Part shown: piece by piece, positions 12,201 to 24,594 of the stretch
Position numbering within the stretch: the first letter of the stretch is position 1
How the letters are laid out: every line of letters starts with the position of its first letter
Source of the DNA: Przewalskia tangutica
Taxonomy: Eukaryota; Streptophyta; Magnoliopsida; Solanales; Solanaceae
Direction of reading: 5' to 3'
DNA length: 64,000 nt
Assembly: GCA_029844215.1 (NCBI GenBank)
Contig: CM056732.1
Span: 22,987,501 to 23,051,500 of the forward strand
Notes under the pieces: model-generated
The model's database searches: none
What the model saw: the letters and a program-made list of their open reading frames with translations, nothing else
Told to the model about the DNA's origin: nothing
Translations under genes and position numbers: made by a program

Positions 12201-15200
12201 AATGAGGCAAGTGCAGAAGAGATGGGGGAGAGATTGATGGCCAAGAGGGCCTGAGGGAGTAGTGGGGATGCGACCGTTATGTGGGATAGGACGGCCAATT
12301 GCATTCGGGAGGTAGCCAGAAGAAGTGCTAGAAGTCGCGGGGTCGACGTGGTAGGCATCGAGGGGACTAGTGGTGGAATTGTGAAGTTCAAGAGAATGTG
12401 GAAGTGAAAAAAGTGGCGAATGCAAACTTGGTAGATAGCAACGATGAGGTGGACAAGTGGATGAATAGAAAATTGTATAATATGGCGAGGAAAAATGCAA
12501 ATATCGTTGTTACGACGACGAAAACGATGGCTTTTCAACGCCTGTATGTGGAGTTAAAGGAAAAAAGAGGGGATAAGAAGTTGTACAAACTAGTCAAAGC
12601 GAGGAAGAGGAGGGTCCGTGACTTGGATCACGTGAGGTGCATCAAGGACGAGGACGACAAAGTACTGGTGGAGGTGACAGTCTTACTTTCATAAACTCTT
12701 GAACTAAGAAGGAGATAGAGATATTGTACCGGGAGTCCTGGAGCAATCAGGTAGGTACCGGAATTTTGGGTATTGTAGGAGCATTAAGGTTGATGAGGTT
12801 AAGGGTGTTGTTCGTAGGATGCGTAGAGGACGAGCGACCGGGCCTGATGAGATCCCAATTGAATTTTGGAAGAGCGCAGGCATGACAGGTTTGGAGTGAC
12901 TGACTAAATTGTTTAATGTCATTTTTAAGACGGCGATAATGTCCGACGAATGGAGGTGGAGTACAATGATTCCTTTGTTTGTACAAATGTGACATCCAGA
13001 GTTGCAACAACTATAGGGGTATTAAGCTGCTAAGCCATACTATGAAAGTTTTGGGGTTTGGGAAAGGGTCTTGGAGATGAGGGTGAGAAGAGACATGTCT
13101 ATGTTCGAGAATCAGTTTGGATTCATGTCGGGGCGTTTGACTACAGAAGTCATTCATCTTATTAGGAGGTTGCTGAAACAATATATGAAGAGGAAGAGAG
13201 ACTTACATATGGTTTTCATCGATCTCGAGAAGACATACGATAAAGTCTCTAGGGAGGTTCTATGAAGATGGTTGGAGGTTAGAGATGTACCTATGACGTA
13301 CACTAGGGCGATCAAGAATATGTATGATGGAGTCAAGATCAGGGTACAAACAGTAAGAGGGGACTCAGAGCATTTTCCAGTGATGATGGGCTGCACCAAG
13401 GTTCAACTCTTAGTCCATTCTTATTTGCGTTGGTAATGGATGGACTAACGCGACAAATCTAAGGGGAGGTGCCATGGTGTATGTTATTCGCGGACGATAT
13501 AGTTCTGATTGATGAGACCCGCAACGGGGTGAATGCGAAACTGGAGGTCTGGAGACAGGCTCTGGAGTCTAAGGGGTTTAGGCTGGGTAGGACCAAGATA
13601 ATACTTGGAGTGCAAGTTTAGTAACGGGAATGACTTGGAGACAGACGTGGATGTGGGACTTGGTACCCAGGTTATTTCGGAAAAATGAAGCTTCAATTAC
13701 CTCTCTATTATCCAAGGGAACAGAGAGATTGATGACAATGTCACACATCGTATTGAGACGGGGTGGCTGAAATGGAGGCTTGCATCTTGAGTCTTGTGCG
13801 ATAAAAAAGTGCCACAAAAACTTAAAGGCAAGTTCTATAAAGTGGTGGTTAGACCGACGATGTTGTATGAGGCGCAGTGTTGGCCGGTCAAGATTTCGTA
13901 CATCCAAAAGATGAAAGGTGGCGGAGATGAGGATGTTGAGGTGGATGTGTAGGCATACAAGGAGGGACATAATTAGAAATGATGATATCCAGGGCAGAGT
14001 GAGAGTGGCCTCGGTGGAGGAAAATATGCGGGAAGCGAGGTTGAGATGGTTCGGGCATGTGCAAAAGAGAGACAAAAATGCCCATGTGCGGAGGTGTGAG
14101 AGGTTGACTATGGACGGGTTCAGGAGAGGTAGAGGTAGGCCGAAGAAGCATTGAGGAAAGATAATTTTAGAAGGAATATGGCGAAGGTGCAACTTACTAA
14201 GGACATGACCTTAGGTAGAGGGTTGTGGAGGACACGGATTAGGATAGAAGGGTAGTAGGTAGTCGAGTGTAGTATTACTTGCATGTACAGCCGGGTAGTG
14301 TAGTACGATTATTGTGGGTCCGCTTAGCTTACTATACTAGTAGGCACAACTACTGTATAGTAGCGTGCGATTTTTGCTGCTGGGTATTCTTTAGTGTATT
14401 GTGTTTAGTTTATGTATCTATGTTAGTTCCTTTCCTTTTCAAAATGCGCTGGCATGACCATTCGCTTTTGATACCAGCATTTTCATACTGCCTTAAATTT
14501 TATGCCTTTGTCTGACCGTTTTTCTTGCGCTTAGGTTTTGTCTTGAGCAGACTCTCGTAAAGCACCTCTCAAGGTAGATGTAAGGTCTGCGTACACCCTA
14601 CCCTCCCCAGACCCACATTGTGGGATTTTCACTGGGTGTTGTTGTTGTTGTATCAGCTTAATAGTTAGAAGTTACAAATGTCGATTCAGCAACTTAAAAT
14701 TTCCAATCTGCCCCTCTTGTAGCAGCTTTGGTTAGCTGTCTCTTACATCTTTCATGCTTTCAAATTTCAGGGTATTAATTCTGAATTCGAAGCACTAGTA
14801 AAGCATATGTTTCATCTAGGAGTCTGTACGTAGAGCACCGGCATATCATGGTCACAGACACAGACAATTTGAGGTTGTCCAAATACAGATTCAGATACCA
14901 AGACAAACTTTTGATTTATTTTGGGAGGGGGGTGGGGGTGGGGGCATGACAGCGGTAGGATATGGTGTTTTGCGTATAACATTAATGCCTTACAATGCTG
15001 AAGAAAATATCGATGACTATAGATTGCGTAGAATTACACTAGTATCGTAAAAGAATAACAAAAAAAATGACCTTGAAGATTCAAGACACCACGACTACCT
15101 AACACAGATTGAGTAGTTTTTGGTGAAGGGTGGTGGGGGACTTGAACCTAGGACCTCTACTTGCTCAAATGTCATGATGAATTGTGTAAGTACCTATCTA

Positions 15201-18200
15201 AAACTAAAAGTTTAACTATTAAAGATAGTTACTTAATTATATCAACACATCTTGTCATGAGCTAGTTTTTGGTCTTGAGTTAGACTCTAAGATACATTTC
15301 TGATGTTGAGTTACTCAATGCCAGGCCACCCTTTATGTTATCACGCTCCAAATGTCCAGCCTTGGACGTGTTGAGGTGTGTTTGAGTCCCATATTGGTTG
15401 AAATTATGGTTATAGTCTCTTTATATGGTTTTGAGCGACCCTCACTACTTAGCTAGTTTTTGGGGGGTTGAGTTAGTTCAAGGTCCATTTTTCTTAATAA
15501 GTACAAAATAATAAGCAAGCATATCATATAGCAATCTAGGTTCTGGCATTATCTGATTTTAAATGTTTCGAAAAGAGAGTCTAAGGCAAGGGTGTATTTC
15601 TGGGGCAAATGTCTTGAGTATACTTTTACCAAGAAAAGTTAGTTTTAAAGAAAATAAAGGAAAAACAGATCGAAAAAGGTTAATACGAAAAATTTCAGCG
15701 GAAAAAGTAGCTGGCCTCACAAATTATGCTGAATGTAAGAGTAAATCAAATCAGCCGTTCAAATTATATGTCACGGCTTGTCCCAAAAAAATGATGCTTC
15801 AATTTATTGGGACTACCTCTTCTGATTGCAAAACTTAGAAGTAAGATGCTTCTCCCCCTTTATTTGTTTGTCAGTCCTTCATGCGGTATGTAGTATGTTC
15901 TTGTTAGGTAAAAGAGAAACCGAATAATAATGACGAGGAGAGGAACACCAGGGTAGAGGCAAGATGGCCTGCAAAAGTTGTGTCAGACATAAGTGAAAAA
16001 GCAAAGAAAGATAGTAGTACATTGGGCCCTATTGCATTATAGATCTACCAGCGCGATAGTTGAAGAAATATTGTTAGTCTTGGATGACAGAGGAGTGAGG
16101 AAATGCACTTTCTGCCACACCTAATGAACTGGCAAAACATTAGTCTTGAAATGTTCTTGCCTATTTCTGTTAGGAATTCCCCTTTCTTGGTTTCCACATT
16201 ATATTTTGTTGTGTGCCCTCTTAGTTTAGCAGCCACAGACCAATTTACCTCTTGAACATCAACATCCTTTTTCTGTTTGGGGCAGAAAATATTCTGCAAG
16301 TCAAAGCATCAGCTGAATGCCCAGAGGATGTCTGGTTCTCACTGTCATGTTGATGCAACTTGAAATTATTTTGTTACCGTATTTGATTCTTTGCTTACTT
16401 TTCCGTTATTACTATTCAGGAGGCGTATCAAAGCCAGTACTTGACTTGGTAAATCCTCAAAAGAAGTAAGTTATCGAGAAACATGAAATAATTTCAAATT
16501 AAGGAATGTTAATACCTTCTCACTCAGTTTGCATTACTGCTAGCTGCTGATATTGCATCCTTAGCAATTGATGTGCAGCAAAGATGACCTGTTCAGGATT
16601 TAAACATTTTGTCTATGCAGTTCCTGCTTACTGATGGTTATACAAAATTTCCTCTCATACATAATGATTAAGAAGATTTCTTGATATTATTGTTAGTAGC
16701 TTTTATTATATAACTGGAACCGGGTAGTTTAAAAACTTTTTTAGATTGGTCTGTACATGATATGTTGTCTTTGACCTTTGCCTTATATATGTGAAAATTA
16801 GTAGCTACTGCTTCTGATGGTTCTATTATTTTATCGTCCTTTACTTTACACTATTATTGCTTTATTTATGTTCCAACGATGTTCTCATATCTCAGAGGTC
16901 CTTGGGGTGCGCTTTCGCCAATTCCTGAAAATAATTGCATGGCTGTTAATAATCAGGTATTTATCCTCTTATATTTTTTCTAAACCAGCCGAGTGGCTTC
17001 TTGATTGATACTATAGAGTGAGAGGATAGAACTACAGGTAGCTCTGATTTCTGGTTACGTGTTAGCTGGTTTTTCTAGGAGGTAGATGTGAATCGTGATT
17101 TAATTATCTTCTAATGTTAGATACTTCTTAAATCTGAGAGGCAAAACCAGCTGTATCAGTATAGATTCTCTTCATTGTGAAGGGATGTCCTGGGTTCTTC
17201 ACGAGATTATTATTTTCGTTTGAAACCTATCTGCGGTGAGCAGTGGGGCAATATTTTGTTTCATTTCGTTTTTTACAAAAAAGAGATGGAGCAGCGTGGT
17301 GGTGGTGGTGGAAGCTATCATGCAATATACTGAAGTGCTAAATTTTGGATGAACTACAAAAGAACTTCATAGTAGTGAACAATTTGTCGTATACTCTCAT
17401 TCATCTGATTCTTTGATGCTCTGTGGGAGGGGGGAGGGGGGTTCGCCAGATTTCTTTTGTACATCATCAACCTACTCCATTTGGAATTGTAGTATTGTGC
17501 ATTTGATTTTATAATACCAAATTTGGACTTTGGGGTCTGGATGCCGTAGTTGGAGCTGTTAGTTCAAAGCATGTGACTTAGCTAACTTTGTTATACTTAT
17601 GCGTTTAGCGTTTATATCTCATGGATTCTTCTTTTGCTTCTCTCAATTCCAATGTCCTACCTCAAAGTTGTCCTGTCTACATTTTTTTATTTCATTGTCT
17701 TTGTTCTATTGTAGACCGGATCCATTTTTGCTGCTTCTGGTGATTCTTGTGCTTACTGCTGGGATGTGGTATGTATTTGGGCAAGGTGCATGGTTGATTA
17801 TCATATTTAAATAACTCTTAATCACTTCTTTGTTTTCGTTTGCCCTACATAATTCGTTGCTGCTTCTAAAAAGGATTTATTTCTTTTTAAAAATAAAAGA
17901 AAAAAGAGATCTTCTAAATACATTTTCTCTTATGACAATGTGATTTAAATTATGTGCTCAGGAGAAGAATGAAATAAAGATGGTTTTCAAAGGACATTCA
18001 GACTACTTGCATTGCATTGTTGCGCGAAATTCTCACAATCAGGTAACAATTCTGTTTGTGTCTCATACAGACACACACTTTCTGTGTGCCTAATCTTACC
18101 GTTTTCCATTTTATACACTTGTTTAGTACAACGGCACCCTTGTGGTTTTTAAAAAATAATGTCCCTTGAAACTTTAATTGTTCCTTGGAATTTGGCCCAA

Positions 18201-21200
18201 ATTTATTGCTTAGTGATAACTTTTTTCTTCTCTCTCCCCCCTCTCCCTCGGCAATTTTCAGGTTATAACTGGTTCAGAGGACGGGACAGCACGAATATGG
18301 GGTATATCTTTTATATTCTTTCTAATAATAGGAGCAGTAGTTATAAAAGAAATTGGAGCACAAAGCCAGCCCTAATGAATAGCCAATTTTGCATTCTATT
18401 GATTTTTTGGGCTCTCCCTTACTTGGGAGTAACACATGGTTTTCTCAATTTTGATCTATATTTATGTGTTGATTATTGACTGTCATTTATGAAATTGCCT
18501 TAGATTGCAGAAGTGGTAAATGTATTCAAATAATTGATCCCCAGAAGGATAAGAAGTTGAAGGAGTTGTTTCCATATGTCAGTTGCATAGCTCTTGATGC
18601 AAGCGAGAGTTGGCTGGTAAGAGTTCAGATGCCATTACCAAACTAACTTTTTCGTAAGTTTGCTACTGTTCTAACTATTATAATTGTTGTTTGGTTAGAG
18701 CTGTCATAATGCAATTGCTTCTGTTTCACAGTGAAATTACAGAAGCTAACTGTTGTTAATAATGTTGAGGATGACATACTGTATTGTTATAATAATGACA
18801 AGATTATAACCATTCTCAAAAACAAAATCTTGTCAATGACTGAGTTTGCTGAAGAAGACAGTAAGATATGAATCTCCTAATTTTGGAGATTTTGCACTTT
18901 GTTCATTCATGAATCTCTTTGTTATGTCTGATGAAACGGTTTATGATAGCAGTCTTCAAACTCGGTGTGTGATTCTTTGACCCTCTTCCCACTTCTTTTA
19001 AAAATCATTCCTCCCCCTTCTCCAAAAGAGCTTTACATACTAAAGTTATTTCTCTTTCCTTTTAAAACTTGAAATATAAGTAGGCATACATCTTTACCGG
19101 CCAAAGGAAAAATAGAGGGGGGGGGGGGGGGGAGCAGCTCCATGGATTAGATCTAGAGCCTCGAGCAAGGTACTGTGTTGCTTGATTGCTACTGGACATC
19201 TGAGGTATTTGTCACTGTAAGCCTTCAATAGCGGTACTTCCATAAATGTGCAAAGTACTTGTTACTCCCATTCGCCAGGAAAGCTAAATATTTTTGTTTC
19301 CAATTAGTACGATTGGACAGTGAAGGATTTTCTTTTTCACTGTTGGAGGTTTTAAGGGATTTGCGTTGCCGGAATCACATAACAATGTTTTTCTCTAGAT
19401 GAATGCATGAAATATGTTAATGAAATTCTTAGCGATTAACAATTGGATTGAGTTTCATTTGAAACTCTAGCATTGTCAAGTGAAGTTGTTCTCCGCATGT
19501 AATATCTAGCATTTAAGTGTTCTTGTTCTCCAGGAAAAGATTTTGTCTTCAAAATAAAGCAATTTCTTCATCTTTATCAATAATTAGATGTTCTGGATTC
19601 TTGTTGATGCATGTTTTGCATCTGACCGTGAAATCAACAGAAAGAAAACATGCGTGTCTGTACGTGTATACAGGTGTGCATAGATATACAATATCATCTC
19701 CTGGTTTGTTTCAAGTTGTGCTTTTGTTCATTTGCTTTTGCCTGGTTTTTTGTTGCCTTACACCTTTGAGGTTGAGATCAGATTAAAGAATATTGTCATC
19801 AACTTTTCATGCGTAAAAGTAACTTTCCTGCATCAAGGATATTAATAGTGGCCACTCTGTTTGACTTCACAGGCTTGTGGAAGTGGTCGGTCTTTATCTG
19901 TTTGGAATCTATTAGCTTGTGAATGTGTTTCACGTATCACGACAGGTGCTGTTATCCAGGATGCCTTATTTGATGATAATCAAGTCAGTTCTTCAACTTA
20001 TATCAAATTCTAAGTAGTTTTGATGTTTCCGGTGTTTGTTCAAAGAGAATACACAAGTATCCTTTCTTTTGATCCCCTTTTTCTGATGGGTTCCTCTGAT
20101 TCTCTTTGTGTTGGTTGTCTGCAAGCAGTACTATAGGTCTTGTTAGATGAAACACTCTATTGAAGTTGTGTAAAAGCTTAAGCGGTTAGAAAGAGCATAC
20201 TTACTTTTATTTAGTTTATATCTCCAACACGTCCACTTACGTGCCCGGTTGATTCTTTTTGATGAGCCAAGCACGTGGATACTTTTTTTTATAATAGGTG
20301 ACTACGAACCCAGGAGCTCTACTCATATACCATGATAAGAAAATGAACCTTGAATCTAACTCAATCCCAAAATTAGCTCATGAGGTGAGGATTGCCCAAG
20401 AAGACCATATAAAGTGATCAAATCCCATCCCACAACCGATGTAGAACAAACTCAACACCCCCACACACTCAAATCTGCCAATTGGAGCGTGAACAATATA
20501 ATATTGGAGTCCAACTCGGGTAAATCATGAATTGGGATGAGCTTGGGTCTGATATCGTGTTGAGGTTGTGTGACTATCTCATCTAAATGTTTAAGCTATT
20601 AGAAAGAGCATATTTTTATTTACTTAATTAATGTCTCCAACAAAGCTATTCATTATTTGATCTCACCTATCTTCTTGTATAACATTTAAGAGAGAAGATA
20701 ATTATAGCTAAATACATTTCATCCTTACAAGAAGTGGCAGCGCCACATGTAATGACTACAATGTTTATAACAGGAAACAATTACCACCAACTAGTTCTTG
20801 ATGTAAAGCGAAAGAGTGAAGAAAGGAGAAAAGTTGCATGGAATTGATAATTCAATGGTGGGCAAAAAACAATACAAACCAAATACTAACATTTAAGAAT
20901 AGACTACAGGAGGAGGGAGCGGGAGCATGAAACTTAAAAGCATACACAGATACATGGCATGAAGGAAAATGTTTCCATGAAAAATATTTTCCTGGAAAAC
21001 AAGTGTTTTTTTTACTTATTTTCTTGTGTTTGTTAAATACGCAAAAAAAATAGTCCCAAGAATATTTATATATACAACAACATACCCAATGTGGTCCCAC
21101 AAGTGGAGTCTGAGAAGGGTAGGGTATACGCAGACCATACCTTGTGGAGCTAGAGGCGGGGTCGGGGTGCAGGTTAGGGGCATGGGGGAGGGGGGGGGGG

Positions 21201-24200
21201 AGAGCAGACATTTTGAATGCCACTTATGAACTTATTTTCCTAAAGAAAATGTTTTTAAAACATTTTTGACCAATCAAACATGGAAAATTTTGAAGACATT
21301 TTTCCATTCCAAACACACCCATAGTGGAATGATAATGACAACTGCATTAGAAAATTGACATGTCAAGTTAGGTATGTCTCACGACGTAAGATCTCAACCA
21401 CACGGATTGTGGAAAGACAATGAAATAAGGAACTTGTACGAAGAGTATATGATAGTTTTTTTGGGAATGGTAACAAGAGTATATATTAGTTAAGAGAGAA
21501 GTTGAGAAGACTATTAGTGATGCTTGAGGTGAAGCCCTAGAATGGCTTGTACCAAAAGTTATGAATCCAGAGAGGGAGAAGCAAATGTACAACTAGCTCG
21601 ACCAAGAAAGAAGAGGGGTAAAACTTAAATTAGGTCATATTTGTTGAAGCGGTTTCCAACATATTGTGATATGAGATAGTGAGATCAAAAAGAGACGGAG
21701 ATGTTATTATGATCAATTGCTAACTCGAATCAGGAGGATAGCTTTACAGATTTCCGTACATCTACAATTGAAGAATTAGGTATGTAGAAGTAAATTCATG
21801 AAAAAGGTGAGAGTGAGAAAAGCATGTGGTTCAAATGGTGCCCCTATAGAAGTACAGAATTACCTTACATGCATTGGACTAGTGTGTAGCTTACCAAATT
21901 ATTCAATGTTTATTAAGCATAGAAAGATGCGAAACAGGTGAGGAAAAAGTTCTTTGGTTCAGACATAAATAATAAATAAGATATTCAACATTGTGCTAGC
22001 TATCGTGATAATAAACGTATGATTCATATGATCATCTTGATAAGAATGATGAGAGCACTGATATTAGGTACAACACTAGAATTATAGATAACCAGTTCGG
22101 ATTTATACCCGATAGATCTACAAAGAGATCTTATGTTGTTGAAAGATAGAACTACATCTATACGAAGTAGAAGAAGAATCTTCACATTATTCATTTATTC
22201 GGAGAAAGCATGCAATAGGATGCAAAGATATGTCTTCGGTGGGTATTGCAAATAAAGGAATTCTTATTAAATACATACACGTCATAAAGGACATTTACAA
22301 AGAATCTGTCACTAGTGTGAGAATAGTGAAAAGAGATGAGAAATTTCCCATAACCATGGGTTCACACTAAGGATCATCCTTTAGAGCCCGTACATATTTA
22401 CCCAAATTATGGATGAACTAATAGCTAATATACAAGATAGATTTTCTTGGTGTATGCGACTAGCAAATGGTTTTATGTTAATTGATGAAACTAGAGTGGG
22501 AATCGAACAACAACTTGAACTATGTAAAAACACTCTGAAGAGTTAGGGTTTTAGGATAAGTAGTAGGAAAAAATGTGTGGTACAAGTTCAGTTTGTATGA
22601 TAATGAAATTGAGGTAAAACCAGACAAAATTGTGGTGCCAAAAATGCAACCAATTCAGATATCTAGGTGAAGTCATTTAAGAAATGATGCATAAAATTAA
22701 TTCAACAAATATGAGGAGTTACTATGGGAGGGAATTGCTACACTTACCTTAGTCTGATGTTTTCCAGAAGTCTTAGTTTGGTCAGATATTTGCATATCGT
22801 TATATGGGAGGAAGTTGCTACACTTACCTCATTTATTTTGTTTATCTTGCTATTTTGCTTTCGTTATTTTCCTGTCTATCATGCTTTGATTACACTTCTT
22901 TTGAGCCGAGGGTCTATTGGAAATAGCCTCTCTACCCCACAAAGGTAGGGGTAAGGTTTGCGTATATCCTTCCCCAGGCCCCACTTGTGGGAGTACACTG
23001 GGTATGTTGTGGTTATTGTTATATGTGAGATTCAGAAAATTGGCGCTACTTTTGTCTCGAAGGACAATTAGTGAAGTAATGGACCAAATTTGAGCAGAAT
23101 GTATTGGAAATAGCCTCTCTACCCCACAAAGGTAGGGGTAAGGTTTGCGTATATCCTTCCCCAGACCCCACTTGTGGGAGTACACTGGGTATGTTGTGGT
23201 TGTTGTTATATGTGAGATTCAGAAAATTGGCGCTACTTTTGTCTCGAAGGACAATTAGTGAAGTAATGGACCAAATTTGAGCAGAATGTAAACATATGAT
23301 TCATATAATCTACCCCACTAGTTTAGAATTGAAGTGTACTTCTTGTTCTTGAAGGAGGGTAAAGGGGCACTCGTCCCTCACCTTTGCATGGCCAGCTACC
23401 AACCAAAAGGAAAAGGGAAAAGTTAGGAAGGGGGAAAGAAGAAGATAACAACAATTTTTCGGTGCACTAGAATGGTACGAAAGAGAGTTGCACTGAAGTG
23501 GTAATATGTCTTGTATATATATCAGAGAACACTCTAGATTTTAAATAAAGCTATTGGTGACAGCTAAGAGCATAACGTATGTTGAAGTGAGTGACTATCT
23601 CATCGAAAAGCTTAAATTGTTAGATAGAGCACACATTTATTTACTTAATTTTATTATATCTCAACACGACCCCTCACATGCGGGCTTGATTTTGTTTCAT
23701 GACCCAAGCACGTGATTTTTTTTATAATGGGTGGCGGTAAGACTCGAACTCAAAACTTCTATCTGTCTGCTCTAATACAATGCGGAAGTGCGTGACCAAG
23801 CTCATCTAAAAGCTAAAGCTGAGCACACATCTATAATCTAGTATTTACTTAATAATATTATATCTCAACAAGCTCTAGCCTTCCAAATATTTTAACTCTT
23901 TGAACTATTTTGACTTATGTTCTGTGTCATGCTAAAAGTATAGTATGATTTTGCTTTGCTTATTGTACCTCTCATTTTGTGCCACTGGACTTTACAAGTT
24001 CAATTTAGTTGATTGCAGTCTTCTATCCATCATTCTAATGGGAGTAGCTAATTCCATTAAATGCTTTTTGGTTTTCCTAGTTCCTTTTTGTCCTAAGGAG
24101 CTTTAATTTCCCTGCCAGGTTTTAGCGGTTGGAGCGGAGCCACTGCTTAGTCTCTTTGACCTGAACGGAGATATTATTTCACAGATACCATGTGCTTCTC

Positions 24201-24594
24201 AGTCATTGTTTTCCATTTCTGCACATCCTTCAGGGGTAAGAAACTAATTTTCTTTAGTTTGCTTGATACCAAATAATTTATATTTTCACGAGTGTATCGG
24301 CATGTTTTAGGTAGATTTGTAATTCTACTTTTTTTTTGGGTATAAAAAAGCCAGAAACACTATATACACCAAAACTGAAGTCGAATCGCCATTGTGGCAG
24401 TAAGGATAGTACTATGTTTAATTATCGTTATTGGTCATCATAACTCAAACACAGTTTGGCTTGTATATTACTTTCAGGTCACAGCAGTAGCTGGTTACGG
24501 AGGAATAGTGGATATTGTATCACAATTTGGAAGTCATTTGTGCACATTCCAGTGCAGGGGAGTTCAGAAGGGACTGCCAATGCAGCTTATTTAA
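9285..24594 (+). CDS. THO6: THO complex subunit 6 / DWA1-type WD40 protein
   Basis: WD40 protein of the TREX/THO mRNA export complex; in Arabidopsis the orthologue is also a DDB1-binding substrate receptor (DWA1). Thirteen exons join in frame with GT-AG borders: 9285-9470, 9552-9571, 9648-9752, 10329-10399, 16420-16465, 16896-16956, 17715-17768, 17962-18042, 18262-18301, 18504-18616, 19873-19983, 24119-24235 and 24478-24594 (TAA). They give 373 codons, close to the roughly 367 of the Arabidopsis protein. Repeat blades show GHEGPAYDVKFYG, CGDDGRIRGWKW, GDSCAYCWDV, GHSDYLHCIV, GSEDGTARIWD, CGSGRSLSVWN and AGYGGIVDIVSQFGSH. The start is the first ATG of exon 1 (MDCRNWDEDIYRDS). Intron 4 (6.0 kb) carries a LINE and intron 11 (4.1 kb) carries LINE/SINE ruins, yet no exon is broken, so the gene looks functional. 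The exon structure is inferred by eye. Confidence 0.93.
9852..9998 (+). mobile_element. tRNA-derived SINE in THO6 intron 3
   Basis: About 147 bp flanked by a 14-bp target-site duplication, TTTAGAATCAAATT, at 9838-9851 and 9999-10012. The body begins with GTGCGGTGGTCCGGGAAAGG and contains GGCTCGAATCCGTGACC, a good match to a pol III B box. This body (CCGGGAAAGGGCCGCACT, GTGATGTAGGCAACCTACCC) is of the type found in many Solanaceae SINEs. It is plus-strand by B-box orientation. Confidence 0.8.
11459..12175 (+). pseudogene. LINE endonuclease domain (broken)
   Basis: Two main open pieces (11602-11883 and 11936-12172) plus flanking sequence together cover an apurinic-like endonuclease of about 230 residues. 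Visible signatures are CVQETKW, MTIKLVVGGSTMNIISAYA, EGDFNEHI and, in the next frame, SFLKKEEHLLTFSS-like sequence (read as SRFLKKEEHLLTFSS). Frameshifts at about 11600 and 11885 break it. The enzyme nicks target DNA during target-primed insertion. Confidence 0.8.
12990..13690 (+). pseudogene. LINE reverse transcriptase domain (broken)
   Basis: The catalytic region of the LINE RT, spread over at least three frames. The finger segment lies at 13071-13265. A shifted stretch near 13380-13440 covers the GLHQGSTLSP-type block (only partly readable), and the FADD box with both aspartates is at about 13486-13497. The thumb and the tail with RWFGHVQKRDKNA follow at 13888-14154. Antisense open frames of about 200 codons over this region are shadows. 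Confidence 0.8.
15100..15480. repeat. Intronic repeat related to those at 20.2 and 23.6 kb
   Basis: Contains GACTTGAACCTAGGACCTCT, TAACTATTAAAGATAGTTAC, ATATCAACACATCTTGTCATG and a CACGCTCCAAATGTCCAGCC block. Similar blocks recur in THO6 introns at 20160-20640 and 23560-23880 (dead-end phrases such as AAGCTTAAGCGGTTAGAAAG, GCCAAGCACGTGGAT and TTTATAATAGGTG). This points to one dispersed SINE/MITE family. Ends were not resolved. Confidence 0.45.
20160..20640 (-). mobile_element. tRNA-like SINE or composite repeat (THO6 intron 11)
   Basis: On the minus strand it contains a weak pol III B-box-like segment (GGGTTCGTAGTCACC) about 30 bases from a CACGTGCTTGGCTCATC block. The two flanks (20160-20230 and 20570-20640) repeat each other: GCTTAAGCGGTTAGAAAGAGCATA versus GTTTAAGCTATTAGAAAGAGCATA. 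This suggests either two elements or a partial tandem arrangement. Confidence 0.45.
21065..21190 (-). mobile_element. SINE/RTE 3'-tail copy (THO6 intron 11)
   Basis: The minus strand carries the shared Solanaceae SINE/RTE tail: CTAGCTCCACAAGGTATGGT, GCGTATACCCTACCC, CCACTTGTGGGACCACATTG and GGTATGTTGTTGTA. This is the same tail as at the end of the LINE at 14655, diverged. Confidence 0.75.
21360..22720 (+). pseudogene. Second RTE-type LINE remnant (RT region) in THO6 intron 11
   Basis: A heavily decayed plus-strand RT. A FIPDRSTKRSYVVE segment (about 22097) corresponds to FGFMSGRLTTEVIH of the 10.7-14.7 kb LINE. MDELIANIQDRFSWCMRLAN then GFMLIDETRVGIEQQLE (about 22410-22520) corresponds to its FADDIVLIDETRNGVN. 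The catalytic FADD has become LANG, so it is inactive. It lacks a recognisable endonuclease, and stops occur every few dozen codons. Confidence 0.7.
22903..23290 (+). repeat. Tandem duplication of a SINE tail plus flank (two units of about 186 bp)
   Basis: The unit starts GGAAATAGCCTCTCTACCCC and runs through GGTAGGGGTAAGGTTTGCG, CCACTTGTGGGAGTACACTG, GGTATGTTGTGGTT and then unique sequence ending TTTGAGCAGAATGTA. It occurs at about 22918-23102 and again at about 23104-23289 with only a few differences. The upstream phrase TTTTGAGCCGAGGGTCTATT is the usual start of this SINE tail. Confidence 0.85.
23560..23880 (-). mobile_element. tRNA-derived SINE (THO6 intron 11)
   Basis: On the minus strand TATTAGAGCAGACAGATAG (A-box-like) is followed by GAGTTCGAGTCTTACCGCC (B-box-like), then CACCCATTATAAAAAAAATC and CACGTGCTTGGGTCATG. 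It is flanked by a repeated phrase (CTCATCGAAAAGCTTAAATT at 23599 and CTCATCTAAAAGCTAAAGCT at 23802). Exact ends and TSD were not resolved. Confidence 0.5.

Larger units (their letters stand above)
10735..14655 (+). mobile_element. RTE-type LINE, near full length, inactive (THO6 intron 4)
   Basis: A non-LTR retrotransposon lying in sense in intron 4. The 5' end is approximate: a C/T-rich leader from about 10735. The endonuclease begins about 11466 with RVLEH-type sequence then NIACVQETKWVG, and shows the GDFN box at about 11846 and MNIISAYASQTGLDEEE. The RT has FGFMSGRLTTEVIHLIRRLL (about 13110), VFIDLEKTYDKVSREVL, and the catalytic FADDIVLIDETRNGVN (about 13486). The C-terminal RWFGHVQKRDKNAHVRRCERL tail is characteristic of plant RTE LINEs. 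The 3' end is GCGTACACCCTACCCTCCCC, CCCACATTGTGGGA and a GTTGTTGTTG tail at about 14640-14652. Many stops and frameshifts make it inactive. Confidence 0.88.

Noticed and set aside
11933..12538. Minus-strand open frame of 201 codons
   Set aside because: Antisense to the LINE at 10735-14655, whose plus strand carries endonuclease/RT motifs; no recognisable product.
13578..14192. Minus-strand open frame of 204 codons
   Set aside because: Antisense shadow of the LINE RT C-terminal part (RWFGHVQKRDKNA on the plus strand).
14769..14796. Possible extra THO6 exon between AG and GTAAAG
   Set aside because: Joining it after exon 4 gives an immediate in-frame TAA; skipping it keeps the frame and matches the family.
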